NCBI RefSeq assembly: GCF_014648995.1
Contig: NZ_BMSE01000018.1
Location: forward strand, 1 to 64,000
Length of the DNA stretch: 64,000 bases
From: Streptomyces massasporeus
GTDB taxonomy: Bacteria; Actinomycetota; Actinomycetes; Streptomycetales; Streptomycetaceae
Direction: 5' to 3'
Shown: positions 33,292-42,187 of the stretch, piece after piece
How the letters are laid out: every line of letters begins with the position of its first letter
Position numbering within the stretch: the first letter of the stretch is position 1
Position numbers and translations under genes: made by a program
The notes under the pieces: generated by a model
Database searches by the model: none
Seen by the model: the letters and a program-made list of their open reading frames with translations, nothing else
Told to the model about the DNA's origin: nothing

Positions 33292-34191
33292 TCACAGAAG
33301 CGAACGGGCCAGGGCCAGCGCGCCCTCGACCGGCGGCACCCGCAGCGGCTGCGTCCGGGCCCCAGGCAGGGACTCGGCGAGCGCGGCGGTGAACGCCTCG
33401 TACAGCGCGGGCTGGGCGAGCACCGTGCCGCCCGCCACCACCACGTCGTCCACCGCGACCCCGCGCGCGGCCAGCCGTACGACGAGCCCGGCGAGCGCCC
33501 GTCCGCCCTCGGCGATCACGGCCCGCGCGAGCGGTGAGCCCGCCTCAGCGGCGGCGAACACGGCCGGGGAGTGGCGGCCCCACTCCGCCGAGACGTCCGT
33601 GGCGGCCTCCAGGGCGGCGCCGAGCGCGGGCACCTCGGCCACCCCGAACGCGGCGACCAGCCCGGTCGCCAGTGCGTCGGGCTCCTCGCCCCGGTCGTGC
33701 GCGGCCCAGACGGCCCGCGCGGCCTCCCGGACGAGACCGGCCGCGCCGCCCTCGTCGCCGAGCACCGCGCCCCAGCCGCCGACCTGGACCGCCTCGCCAC
33801 CGGGCAGCCGCCCCACCGCGACCGAACCGGTGCCGGCGACCAGACCCACACCCTTGTCCACCCCCGCGGCGGGAACGAGCAGCTCGGCATCGCCCACGAC
33901 GAGCGCGGGCACCCCCAGCCGCTCCTGAAGGGCGGCGCGGATGCCCGCGCACTGGCGTGGCGTCTCGCAGGCGTGACCGCCCACGGCGAGAGCGGACGGT
34001 CGTGGAGAGGAAGGCAGGGCGACGGCGATCAGATCGGCCAGCCAGTCGGCGGCGGCCCGGGCGTCGTGCGGGCGCCAGCCCGTACTGCTGCGGACATGAT
34101 CGACGACGCCCGCGCCGTCCGCGAAGGCGCGCAGATGCGTCTTGGTGCCGCCCACGTCGATACCGACCGCGTAAGGCGTGGAGTCCTGCAC
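33292..34191 (-). CDS. BadF/BadG/BcrA-family ATPase, N-acetylglucosamine-kinase-like
   Basis: 299 residues of the ASKHA fold. Phosphate-1 motif GIDVGGTKTHLRAFA (about 9-23), GLVAGTGSVAVGR (phosphate 2), GGWGAVLGDEGGAAGLV (a pattern strongly linked to NAGK-like sugar kinases) and VVVAGGTVLAQPALYE (adenosine). It likely phosphorylates an amino sugar. The GTG at 34189-34191 has GAGGA closely before. It is divergent from a ROK regulator; an inverted repeat lies between. The vanadium-haloperoxidase gene follows on the same strand at 222 bases. Confidence 0.85.
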   Translation of the reverse strand: MQDSTPYAVGIDVGGTKTHLRAFADGAGVVDHVRSSTGWRPHDARAAADWLADLIAVALPSSPRPSALAVGGHACETPRQCAGIRAALQERLGVPALVVGDAELLVPAAGVDKGVGLVAGTGSVAVGRLPGGEAVQVGGWGAVLGDEGGAAGLVREAARAVWAAHDRGEEPDALATGLVAAFGVAEVPALGAALEAATDVSAEWGRHSPAVFAAAEAGSPLARAVIAEGGRALAGLVVRLAARGVAVDDVVVAGGTVLAQPALYEAFTAALAESLPGARTQPLRVPPVEGALALARSLL

Positions 34192-34318
34192 GGGTCCTCT
34201 TTCGTCGTTGCGTGGCACGGCGACGGCAGGCGAACCACCCGTCGTACCACGGCAGTTGAAGAGGTAGGGAAGCCCCGGGACGGGCTTCTGCCGAACACGG
34301 CAGGCGAGTACCGTGAAG

Positions 34319-34342
34319 TTCGTTAGGAAGTTAACTAACGAA
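34319..34342. promoter_or_regulatory. Perfect inverted repeat between the kinase and the ROK regulator
   Basis: TTCGTTAG (34319-34326) and CTAACGAA (34335-34342) are exact reverse complements eight bases apart; the spacer GAAGTTAA sits in an A/T-rich tract. The site is 90 bases before the ROK start and 128 bases before the kinase start. Its symmetry and A/T richness fit ROK operators (NagC/XylR type, recalled). Confidence 0.65.
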
Positions 34343-34431
34343 GTAGGGTGCGCGTCAAGAGGCACGGAATTCCCGATGCCGCGCGACCCTCGCGGCCGTC
34401 CTGCTCGGCCGCCGCACGACCTGGGGAGACC

Positions 34432-35553
34432 ATGCACCTGAGTGAGAGTGCCCGTGTGGTGTTCGACGTACTGGCCGGGGCGGGAACGGCCACCCGACCC
34501 CAGCTGGCGGCCGGTGCGGGCCTTTCCAAGCCGACCGTCTCCACCGCAGTCGCCGAACTGGAGGCCGTGGAACTCGCCGCCCACTCCGGGCGGGCCTCCG
34601 GCAGCACCGGCCGCAGCGCCGCCGTCTACCGGCTCGGCCCGGCCGCCGGTGCCGTACTCGCCGTCGACCTCGGGCCCGCGAAGACGCGGGTGCGCAGTTG
34701 CGCCCTGGACGGGACGCTGCTCGCCGAGGGCACCGGCACCAGGCCGGAGGCCGCCGACACCGTCCGCAAGGTCCTCGACGGGCTGCCCGCCGGAGCCCCG
34801 CTGCGGGCCGTCGTCGTCGCCGTCGGTGATGTCACCACCCGGGACGGCGAAGGCGCGGGGGAACGCCCGGCGACCGCCAAGGCCGGTCCAGTCTTCGACG
34901 CCATGGCCGTCGCACTGCCCGAGGGAGTGCCCGTCCACCTGGAGAACAACGTCAACTGCGCCGCGCTCGCCGAACTGCACGAAGGTGCCGCCGTCGGCCG
35001 CGAGACCTTCGGCTACCTGCGCATCGGCGTCGGCATCGGTCTCGCCGTCGTCATCGGCGGCCGGGTGCTGCGCGGCGCGAACGGCGCCGCCGGTGAGGTG
35101 GCCCGGCTGCCCTACCCCTGGGACGAGAGCCGCGCCCCGCACTACGAGGGCCTGGAGCAGCGCATGGGATCGCGCACGCTGCTGCGCCGGGCGGCCGAGG
35201 CCTGGCAGCAGGCCGACGGCCCCCGTCCGCGCACCGCCGAGCGGCTCCTCGCCCTGGCCGGGCAGGGGCATGCCACCGCCCGGTCCGTGATCGACGCGCA
35301 CGCCGCCGACGTGGGCCGGCTCGCCGCCGCCGTGGCCGCCGTGCTGGACCCCGGCCTGATCGTCCTCGGCGGCGGTACCGGCGCGGACCCGCAGCTCCTG
35401 CCCGGGGTGCGGGCCGAGCTGGCCCGGCTGAGCTGGCCCACCGAGGTGGTCAGCAGCGTGGTGGGCGACACCGGCACCGTGGCGGGCGCCAGCAGGCTCG
35501 CGGTCGCCCATGGAATTCAAACCGTGACCGGAGCTGTGCGGGCGAAGCATTGA
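34432..35553 (+). CDS. ROK-family transcriptional regulator (second)
   Basis: 373 residues: a winged helix-turn-helix (about 5-60; RVVFDVLAGAGTATRPQLAAGAGLSKPTVSTAVAELEAVEL) fused to a ROK domain: VDLGPAKTRVRSCALDG, VVVVAVGDVT, HLENNVNCAALAEL (sugar contact), IGVGIGLAVVIGG. The zinc motif CxCGxxxC of active ROK proteins is absent: after GAAGEVARLPYPWDE comes no cysteine cluster. The ATG at 34432 has GGGGAG nine bases before. It is between the divergent kinase gene and the sugar-import operon, and could regulate either. Confidence 0.9.
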   Translation: MHLSESARVVFDVLAGAGTATRPQLAAGAGLSKPTVSTAVAELEAVELAAHSGRASGSTGRSAAVYRLGPAAGAVLAVDLGPAKTRVRSCALDGTLLAEGTGTRPEAADTVRKVLDGLPAGAPLRAVVVAVGDVTTRDGEGAGERPATAKAGPVFDAMAVALPEGVPVHLENNVNCAALAELHEGAAVGRETFGYLRIGVGIGLAVVIGGRVLRGANGAAGEVARLPYPWDESRAPHYEGLEQRMGSRTLLRRAAEAWQQADGPRPRTAERLLALAGQGHATARSVIDAHAADVGRLAAAVAAVLDPGLIVLGGGTGADPQLLPGVRAELARLSWPTEVVSSVVGDTGTVAGASRLAVAHGIQTVTGAVRAKH

Positions 35554-35584
35554 CGGCTGCGCCATCGGTCTGCCAATGTCCGGA

Positions 35585-35595
35585 CAAGCGCTTTC
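35585..35595. promoter_or_regulatory. LacI-type operator-like palindrome before sugar operon 2
   Basis: CAAGCGCTTTC, the same 11-mer as at 20566, with core AAGCGCTT at 35586-35593. It stands 32 bases after the ROK stop and about 230 bases before the binding-protein start. An A/T-rich patch GCGAAATTTCCTGCAAAATG follows nearer the gene (from about 35749). Confidence 0.45.
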
Positions 35596-35827
35596 TGAGT
35601 CGGCCGGGACGCCGACTCCGGGTGAGCCTCCCGCCCGTACGCGAAGTACGGGAGCCGCACGAGGGCGTGCTTGTGCGACGACGGCCGTCATGGCCGGGGA
35701 CCCCACCCGTCAAGGCGACGCGGCCGGGCGAGGCCGTGCCCCCGGAAAGCGAAATTTCCTGCAAAATGCACCCGTGCCGCCTCGGCTGGCGCCGTGCTTC
35801 TTCCGCTACGACGAAAAGGGATTGAAG

Positions 35828-37150
35828 ATGACCAGTCTGGGTGTGCGGCGCTCCCGCCGTCTCGGCCGCGGCGGCATACGTCGCGTAGTTCCCCTCGCTG
35901 CCGTGGCCACGGCAGGTGCCCTTCTGCTCTCCGCCTGCGGGTCGGGGTCCGACTCGGGCGGGAACGCCAAGTCGCTGACGTTCTGGATCTCCACGGTCCC
36001 GGGTCAGGACGCGGGCTGGAAGAAGATGGTGGCGCAGTACAAGAAGGAAACCGGCGTCAAGGTCAAGCTCGTCAACATCCCCTACGACGGCTACCCGGCC
36101 AAGCTGCACAACGCCGCGCAGGCGAACTCGCTTCCCGACGTGGCGGCCGTGCCGGCGCTGGACCCGATCTGGGCGAACAAGCTGATCGATCTCAAGTCCA
36201 TCGCCAACAAGAAGAGCAACAAGATCAACGCCAACTTCCTGGCCAAGGACTCGTCCGGGAAGGTGCTGTCCATCCCCTCGGACGTCACCGCCTCCGGTCT
36301 GTTCATCAACAAGACGCTGTTCAAGAAGGCCGGCGTCTCCTTCCCGGCCTCGCCCCAGAAGACCTGGACCTGGACCGACTTCATCAAGGCGGCCGACAAG
36401 GTCCGCGAGAAGACCGGCGCCAAGTACTCCCTCACGTTCGACCAGTCGCCGTCCCGGCTGCGCGCCATGGTGTACGAGAAGGGCGGGAAGTACGTCCACG
36501 CGGACTCCTCCGGCAAGTTCTCGGTCGACGCGGCGACCAAGAAGGCCGTGAAGACCTTCGTCGGATGGAACGACGACAAGACCATGCCGAAGTCGGTGTG
36601 GACCAGCGGCGCCGACCCGTCGGCCATGTTCCAGAGCGGTGACGTGGTCGCCTACTGGTCCGGCGTGTGGCAGGTCCCCGCCTTCGCGGAGAGCATCAAG
36701 AAGTTCGAGTGGGCGAGCGTCCCGACCCCCGCCCAGCCGGTGCAGGCCAGTGACGTCAACAGCGGCGGCATGACGGTGGGCTTCAACAACAACGCCGCCG
36801 CGGCCGACGCCGCGACGAAGTTCCTCACCTGGCTGTACGAGCCGGCCCACTACCAGGTGCTGTGCGAGACGTCCGGCTTCCTGCCGGTCGAGAGCGGTCT
36901 GAACCCGAAGTACCCCTTCAAGTCCGAGGCGGCGCAGGCGGCGTTCAAGCTGTACAACGAGTCGATCCCGCTCTACGCCCCCATCTCCGGCTACTTCAAC
37001 ACGGCGCAGACGAAGTGGGTGCTGAAGGGCAAGAGCCTCCCCGAGGACCCGACCAAGACGGAACTCGGCAAGGCGATCAACGGACAGCAGTCGTCCGACA
37101 AGGCCCTGCAGAACATCGTGGACGTCTACAACCAGCAGGTCGGCGGCTGA
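35828..37150 (+). CDS. Sugar ABC transporter substrate-binding lipoprotein (operon 2)
   Basis: 440 residues. A basic start, hydrophobic core and lipobox LLSAC with Cys37 give a lipid-anchored protein. The mature part starts KSLTFWISTVPGQDAGWKKMVAQYKKETGVKV; it has the SBP_bac_1 fold of CUT1 carbohydrate importers. The ATG at 35828 has AAAGGGA seven bases before. The first gene of a four-gene operon; 120 bases separate it from the permease, room for a stabilising RNA structure that often sets a high level of binding protein. Confidence 0.93.
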   Translation: MTSLGVRRSRRLGRGGIRRVVPLAAVATAGALLLSACGSGSDSGGNAKSLTFWISTVPGQDAGWKKMVAQYKKETGVKVKLVNIPYDGYPAKLHNAAQANSLPDVAAVPALDPIWANKLIDLKSIANKKSNKINANFLAKDSSGKVLSIPSDVTASGLFINKTLFKKAGVSFPASPQKTWTWTDFIKAADKVREKTGAKYSLTFDQSPSRLRAMVYEKGGKYVHADSSGKFSVDAATKKAVKTFVGWNDDKTMPKSVWTSGADPSAMFQSGDVVAYWSGVWQVPAFAESIKKFEWASVPTPAQPVQASDVNSGGMTVGFNNNAAAADAATKFLTWLYEPAHYQVLCETSGFLPVESGLNPKYPFKSEAAQAAFKLYNESIPLYAPISGYFNTAQTKWVLKGKSLPEDPTKTELGKAINGQQSSDKALQNIVDVYNQQVGG

Positions 37151-37270
37151 GCGCAGGCCAGGCAGGCCCGGGCGGCGGGTCGAGACACCGCCGCCCGGCC
37201 CCGGCCCTCACGTGATGGGCTCATGGCCTGAGCCCACAGGAACCCATTCCACCAGCACGGAGTCAGGAAG

Positions 37271-38182
37271 ATGACCAAACGCGCCTCGGACGTGTCCGTG
37301 AGCCCGCCCCGGAGACGCAGTAAGTACACCCTTGCGCCGCTCGTCCTCATCGCGGCCAACGTCGTGCTCTTCGCGCTGTTCTTCGTCTGGCCGGCGGTGA
37401 TCGGGCTCGTCTACTCCTTCACGAACTACACGGGCGTAGGAGTCTTCCAGTTCGTCGGGCTGGACAACTACCAGAACCTGTTCGGGGACTCCACCTTCTA
37501 CGACGCGCTGAGCCGGACGCTGCTGTACACCGTGCTCTTCGTCCCGCTGAACTTCGTGTTCTCCCTGCTCATCGCGAACGTGGTGGTGAGCAAGCACGCC
37601 AAGGGCGCCTCGGTCGCCCGCGTCATCTTCTTCATCCCGTGGCTGCTGTCGCCCATCGTGGTGGGTGTGCTGTGGCGGTGGCTGTTCGGTGAGAACTTCG
37701 GACTGGTCAACTACATCATCCACGAGCTCGGCGGGGACGCCGTTCCGTGGCAGTCGAACGCGGACCTGTCGCTGCTGGTGGTGGTCATGGCGGCGTCCTG
37801 GGCCTGGACGGGCTTCTCGATGCTGCTGTTCATCGCGGCGATCAAGAACGTACCCGTGTCGTACTACGAGGCGGCCTCGCTCGACGGCGCCGGCCCCTGG
37901 CGCCAGTTCTTCCACATCACGCTGCCGAGCATCGCGCCCACCTCGTTCATCGTCATCCTGCTCAACACGATCAACGCGATGAAGGAGTATCCGGTGTTCG
38001 TCGCCCTCAACAACGGCGGACCCGGAACGTCGAACAACCTGCTCGTCCAGTACATCTACGAGACCGGCTTCAAACGGGGCCAGATCGGCTACGCGAGCGC
38101 CGCGTCGTTCGTGCTCATGCTCATCCTGATGGCCGTCGCGATCATCCAGCTGATCGTCAACCGACGGGTGGAGAACCGATGA
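37271..38182 (+). CDS. Sugar ABC transporter permease, MalF type (operon 2)
   Basis: 303 residues, six membrane helices beginning KYTLAPLVLIAANVVLFALFF, with the coupling loop YEAASLDGAGPWRQFFHITLP. CUT1 inner-membrane subunit. The ATG at 37271 follows CAGGAAG. Its end overlaps the next permease by four bases (ATGA), so the pair is co-translated. Confidence 0.93.
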   Translation: MTKRASDVSVSPPRRRSKYTLAPLVLIAANVVLFALFFVWPAVIGLVYSFTNYTGVGVFQFVGLDNYQNLFGDSTFYDALSRTLLYTVLFVPLNFVFSLLIANVVVSKHAKGASVARVIFFIPWLLSPIVVGVLWRWLFGENFGLVNYIIHELGGDAVPWQSNADLSLLVVVMAASWAWTGFSMLLFIAAIKNVPVSYYEAASLDGAGPWRQFFHITLPSIAPTSFIVILLNTINAMKEYPVFVALNNGGPGTSNNLLVQYIYETGFKRGQIGYASAASFVLMLILMAVAIIQLIVNRRVENR

Positions 38183-39081
38183 CAACCACAGACATGCCAC
38201 GCCCGGTCGACGCCGGTTCCGGACGGGCCGTCTCCAAGAAGCGTCCCCGTGGGGCAGCCACCGGTGGGCTCCGGCAGGCGGTGTCCGCGACGACACTGCT
38301 GTGGATCCTGGCCTGCCTCTACGGACTGCCGGTGCTGTGGTTCATCCTCAGCTCCTTCAAGCCGGCCAGCGACCTGTTCTCCTATCCGCTGACACTGGTT
38401 CCGCACAACCCCACCCTGTCGGGTTTCAAGGCAGCATGGGACAGCGCCAACTTCTCCCAGTACTTCATCAACACGACCATCGTGTGCGTGATCACAACGA
38501 TCCTCACGGTGGGAGTCAGCTGCTGCACCGGTTACGCGCTGGCCAAGTACGACAACAGGTGGCTCAAGGTCTTCTTCGTCTGCATCCTGGCCACCACGAT
38601 GCTGCCGTCCGAGGTCATGCTGGCCCCGGAGTTCCTGGTCGTCCGCGACCTCGGCCTCTACAACTCGTTCGCCGGCATCATCCTCCCGGCCGTGCTCACC
38701 GCGACCGGATGCTTCATGTTCCGCCAGTTCTTCCTGACGGTCCCCGACGAACTCGTGGAAGCAGCGCGCATCGACGGCGCCCGCGAACTGTCGATCTTCC
38801 TGCGGATCATGGTGCCGCTGTCCCGGCCCATCATGCTGACCCTCGCGATCCTGTCCTTCCAGTGGCGGTGGAACGACTACATCTGGCCGCTGCTGATGCT
38901 CAACGACCCCGACAAGTTCACCGTGCAGATCGGCATCCAGAGCATCGTCGGCGCGCAGAACATCAACTGGTCGGTCCTGCTCGGCGCGTCGGTCATCTCC
39001 ATGATCCCGCTGATCGCCGTCTTCCTGGTCTTCCAGCGCTACGTCATGGGAGCCGACATCAACGCCGGACTGAAGGACTGA
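38179..39081 (+). CDS. Sugar ABC transporter permease, MalG type (operon 2)
   Basis: 300 residues. The cytoplasmic N-terminus (about 1-35) precedes six helices, with the EAA loop VEAARIDGARELSIFLRIMVP and the terminal MGADINAGLKD, typical for MalG-like subunits that carry substrate through the membrane with the MalF partner. The start is set by the ATGA overlap with the preceding stop. No ATPase gene follows; MsiK-type sharing is inferred. Confidence 0.93.
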   Translation: MTTTDMPRPVDAGSGRAVSKKRPRGAATGGLRQAVSATTLLWILACLYGLPVLWFILSSFKPASDLFSYPLTLVPHNPTLSGFKAAWDSANFSQYFINTTIVCVITTILTVGVSCCTGYALAKYDNRWLKVFFVCILATTMLPSEVMLAPEFLVVRDLGLYNSFAGIILPAVLTATGCFMFRQFFLTVPDELVEAARIDGARELSIFLRIMVPLSRPIMLTLAILSFQWRWNDYIWPLLMLNDPDKFTVQIGIQSIVGAQNINWSVLLGASVISMIPLIAVFLVFQRYVMGADINAGLKD

Positions 39082-39083
39082 CC

Positions 39084-40802
39084 GTGCCCACTGCGCTCGA
39101 CCACGAGTTCGTCCGCGCGGTGGCCGGCGCCGCCGACCGGCTGGTCGCCCCGCTGGTGGCCGGCCCCGACGAGGAACCCGCCGGTGTGCTCCACCGCGAT
39201 CTGGCGCGCCGGGTGAAGACGCTGGTCGCCGCGTACCGGTCCCCGGACTCGGTACTGCACGGCAGCGGGCGGGCCGTCGCCGCCGCGACGACCCACCTCC
39301 GTGCGCTGCGCGCCGCGCAGACGACCACCGGCCTCTTCGCCGGCGGTGACAACGTGCAGTCACCGCCGGACTCCGGGTTCACCGTCAACGACGTGTGCGA
39401 CGCGCATGTCCTCGCCGCCGGCGCGGGGCCGGAACTGCGCGGCGTCACGGACGCCCTCGCCGAGATCGCCGGCGCCGCCGCCGGCAGTCTCCTGACCGGT
39501 GGGGTGCACACCCCGAACCACCGCTGGGAGCTGTCCGCGGCGCTGGCCCGGCTGCACCGGTCGTTCCCCGACGACCGGCTCCTCGACCGCGTCGGGGAGT
39601 GGCTCGCGGAGGGCGTGGACATCGACGCGGAGGGCCTGTACTCGGAACGGAGCGCCAACTACGCGGCCCACGTGTCCAACCCGTCGCTGCTGCTGCTGGC
39701 CGACGTGCTCGGCCGCGCCGACCTGCGGGACGCCGTCGAACGCAATCTCGCCGCGACCTTGGACCTCATCAGGCCGGACGGCACCGTGGAGACCGTCCTG
39801 TCCCGACGGCAGGACCAGAACCACCCGTTCCCGCTGGCGCCCTACCTGCCGCACTACCGGCTGCTCGCGATCCGCACCGGCCGGGGCGACTTCAGCCGGG
39901 CGGCGCGGCTGGCGGCCTCCGGCGGCATCGACGACCCCGACCTGCTCGCCGAGACCCTCCTCACCCCCGACCTGTGCCGTCCGCTGCCGGCCCCGGCCCC
40001 GGAGACGCTGCCCCGCGACCGGTATCTCACCACCGCGCGTCTCGCCGCACGCGCCTCGGCCACCGCGCATACGGTGGTGTACGGCGGCTCGGACGTGCCC
40101 GAGCACCGGCGCATCCGATCGGGCCTCGCCTGCAATCCCACCTTCATGCGCCTGTTCGCCGGCGAAGCAGTCCTCGACGCGGTCCGACTCTCCCGGGGGT
40201 TCTTCGACCTGGGCCCGTTCCGCGCCGCCGACGTGGAACGGCCCGCCGACCACCGGTACCGGCTCACCGAAAGTCTCACGGTCGCCTACTACCAGCCGCT
40301 GCCGGCGGACCTGCGGCGGGACGACGCCGCCTACCGGATGGCGGACGAGGGACGCTTCTCGGCCGCGATGTCCTTCGCGGACCGGCCCCGGGACGAGGTC
40401 TCCCACACGACCCGTGTCGAAGTGGACCTGCGGGAGGACGGTGCCGACCTGCGGATCGACATCAGCGGACCGCGGGTGCCCTGGTCCCTCGAACTGACCT
40501 TCCGGCCCGGTGGCGTGCCGGAGGGCGCCGTACCGATCGGCGACGGGCGCTGGTGCCTGACGGCCGTGCCCATGACCTACCGGGTCGGTGACGACGAGAT
40601 CCGGGTCGCGGCCGACGTGGCGTCAGGCGAACCGCTGGCCGGGCCGGACCGGAGCGACGTACTGCGGTACGACCCGGGGCAGGACTACAGCGTGGTGGGC
40701 GGCACGGACGCGACGACCGGGAACCGCGTCTACATCGGCGGATTCGGCCCGCACACACTCACCGTCGCACTGCGTGCCCACCGGTCCGCACCCGCCGGGT
40801 GA
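39084..40802 (+). CDS. Unassigned 572-residue protein at the end of sugar operon 2 (possible polysaccharide lyase or glycosidase)
   Basis: GTG at 39084 is two bases after the permease stop. No signal peptide is seen. Residues about 1-330 look like an alpha/alpha toroid: alternating helices with aromatic and His-rich turns (SPPDSGFTVNDVCDAHVLAA, GGVHTPNHRWELSAALARLH, GLYSERSANYAAHVSNPSLL, then VETVLSRRQDQNHPFPLAPY). About 400-572 is beta-rich (RVEVDLREDGADLRIDISGP). This two-domain plan occurs in heparinase II/III-like and other cytosolic lyases or glycoside hydrolases, but I could not identify the family. It likely breaks down what the importer brings in. It is preserved intact, with typical codon use. 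Confidence 0.6.
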   Translation: MPTALDHEFVRAVAGAADRLVAPLVAGPDEEPAGVLHRDLARRVKTLVAAYRSPDSVLHGSGRAVAAATTHLRALRAAQTTTGLFAGGDNVQSPPDSGFTVNDVCDAHVLAAGAGPELRGVTDALAEIAGAAAGSLLTGGVHTPNHRWELSAALARLHRSFPDDRLLDRVGEWLAEGVDIDAEGLYSERSANYAAHVSNPSLLLLADVLGRADLRDAVERNLAATLDLIRPDGTVETVLSRRQDQNHPFPLAPYLPHYRLLAIRTGRGDFSRAARLAASGGIDDPDLLAETLLTPDLCRPLPAPAPETLPRDRYLTTARLAARASATAHTVVYGGSDVPEHRRIRSGLACNPTFMRLFAGEAVLDAVRLSRGFFDLGPFRAADVERPADHRYRLTESLTVAYYQPLPADLRRDDAAYRMADEGRFSAAMSFADRPRDEVSHTTRVEVDLREDGADLRIDISGPRVPWSLELTFRPGGVPEGAVPIGDGRWCLTAVPMTYRVGDDEIRVAADVASGEPLAGPDRSDVLRYDPGQDYSVVGGTDATTGNRVYIGGFGPHTLTVALRAHRSAPAG

Positions 40803-40889
40803 CGCGGACGGCCCACGCCGTGATCACCCCGGCCACGAAGGGCTGGCCCCGCGGCGCACCTCCCTTGCCGGCCCGGCCCGGCGCACGGC

Positions 40890-41591
40890 TCAACGGCGGC
40901 TCCGGGGAGGGTGGGGCGGCCACGGCCCGAGGACGGGCAGCCCCTCCGCCGCGACGGGCAGGGCGGCGGGCACGCGCCCGGCCATCCAGGCGGCCAGGTC
41001 GCGCACCCGCCCGGTGACGACCGGGCCGGTCCGGCCGGCGCGGGTCCATTCCCGACGCAGGTCATCGGCGTGCACCCGGGTGCCCGCAGGCAGCCGGCAC
41101 AGCAGGAAGTCGATGGCATGGCAGGCCAGTTCCTCCGGCCAGTCCCGCGGCCGTACGCCGAGGTCCAGGTCCACCATGTGGATCCACGTCTCGCGCCACC
41201 GGGCGTGGACCGTCGCCGAGACGTCCGCGTCACGGAAGGTCACGGGCCGGCTCCAGTCGGCCTCGGTGAAGCGCGCCCAGACCGCCTCCAGGTCCGCCGA
41301 GCGGGCGGCGAGTTCGGCACGGTGTCCGGCGGCACTTCTGCCTGCACCGGCCTCGATGATCGCGTTCCGCTCCTCGGTGCCGCCCACGTAGGCCGGCACG
41401 AGTTCCCCGCGCAGGGCGTGTTCCGCGAGACGGGTGAACATCCGGGCGTTGTCGGTGAGATGGGCCAGCACGTGTCCCCGCGTCCAGCCCGGCAGCGCGG
41501 ACGCGGCCCGGACCTGCTCGTCGCCCAGCGGTGTGACGAGTCGAGCCAGCACGGCATGAGCGGCGATCACCTCGGTCACCGGGGGCCGCAC
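40890..41591 (-). CDS. Maleylpyruvate-isomerase-family (DinB-like, mycothiol-dependent) protein
   Basis: 233 residues with the four-helix bundle of mycothiol-dependent maleylpyruvate isomerases (TIGR03083): SALPGWTRGHVLAHLTDNARMF, where His residues form the metal site, followed by HARWRETWIHMVDLDLGV, carrying another metal His. These enzymes need mycothiol as a cofactor. The substrate of this one is unknown. Its start lies within the GNAT gene's last 16 bases, meaning translational coupling on the minus strand. Confidence 0.85.
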   Translation of the reverse strand: MRPPVTEVIAAHAVLARLVTPLGDEQVRAASALPGWTRGHVLAHLTDNARMFTRLAEHALRGELVPAYVGGTEERNAIIEAGAGRSAAGHRAELAARSADLEAVWARFTEADWSRPVTFRDADVSATVHARWRETWIHMVDLDLGVRPRDWPEELACHAIDFLLCRLPAGTRVHADDLRREWTRAGRTGPVVTGRVRDLAAWMAGRVPAALPVAAEGLPVLGPWPPHPPRSRR

Positions 41592-42112
41592 GAGTGCCTC
41601 TCCTGCGCGTCTGCGGCCGGGTGGCGGACGGGCGGTGCCTGAGCCGCGAGCTCCCTGAGGGCATCACCGCTCAGCCGGCACACCTTCCACTCGTCCAGGA
41701 GCTCGACCCCGAGCGACTTGTAGAAGTCGATCGTCGGCGTGTTCCAGGCCAGGACCCACCACTCGAAGCGGTCGTACCCGTTGCGCCGGCAGGTCGCTGC
41801 GAGGGCGGCGAGCAGCGCCTTGCCGTACCCCGCGCCCCGGGCGTGCGCACGCACGTAGAGGTCCTCCAGGTGCATGCCGCGGGTGCCCGTCCAGGTGGAG
41901 AAGCGCGGGAACCACAGGGCGTAACCCATGACCTCGCCCGTGCCGTCGTCCTCGGCGATCAGCGCGAAGGCGGCGGGGTGCTCCCCGAACAGCGCCTCGC
42001 GCAGTTGCTCCTCGGTGGCCCGGGCCTGCTCCACGGCCCGTTCGTACGCGGCGAGTTCGCGGATCATCGTGCGGATCTCGGGGATGTCGTTCACGGTGGC
42101 GGACCTGATCAT
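41576..42112 (-). CDS. GNAT-family N-acetyltransferase
   Basis: 178 residues. Starts MIRSATVNDIPEIRTMIREL, with the acetyl-CoA binding stretch LYVRAHARGAGYGKALLAAL (R/Q-x-x-G-x-G/A), and the C-terminal EWWVLAWNTPTIDFYKSLGV element. This class includes diamine/spermidine N-acetyltransferase-like enzymes; the substrate is unknown. The ATG at 42110-42112 is the probable start; ATG 42130 is an alternative. Confidence 0.87.
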   Translation of the reverse strand: MIRSATVNDIPEIRTMIRELAAYERAVEQARATEEQLREALFGEHPAAFALIAEDDGTGEVMGYALWFPRFSTWTGTRGMHLEDLYVRAHARGAGYGKALLAALAATCRRNGYDRFEWWVLAWNTPTIDFYKSLGVELLDEWKVCRLSGDALRELAAQAPPVRHPAADAQERHSCGPR

Positions 42113-42187
42113 GGGCAGATCATGCCCCATCGGCGGGCGGCCGGGAAACGGCTTGCCGGGACGGACCGACTCGGCGATTCTGGCGCG

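Noticed and set aside
33292..35706. An 804-codon minus-strand frame that would fuse the kinase-like protein to upstream sequence
   Set aside because: The upstream half is the antisense of the ROK gene; the kinase fold begins exactly at the GTG at 34191.
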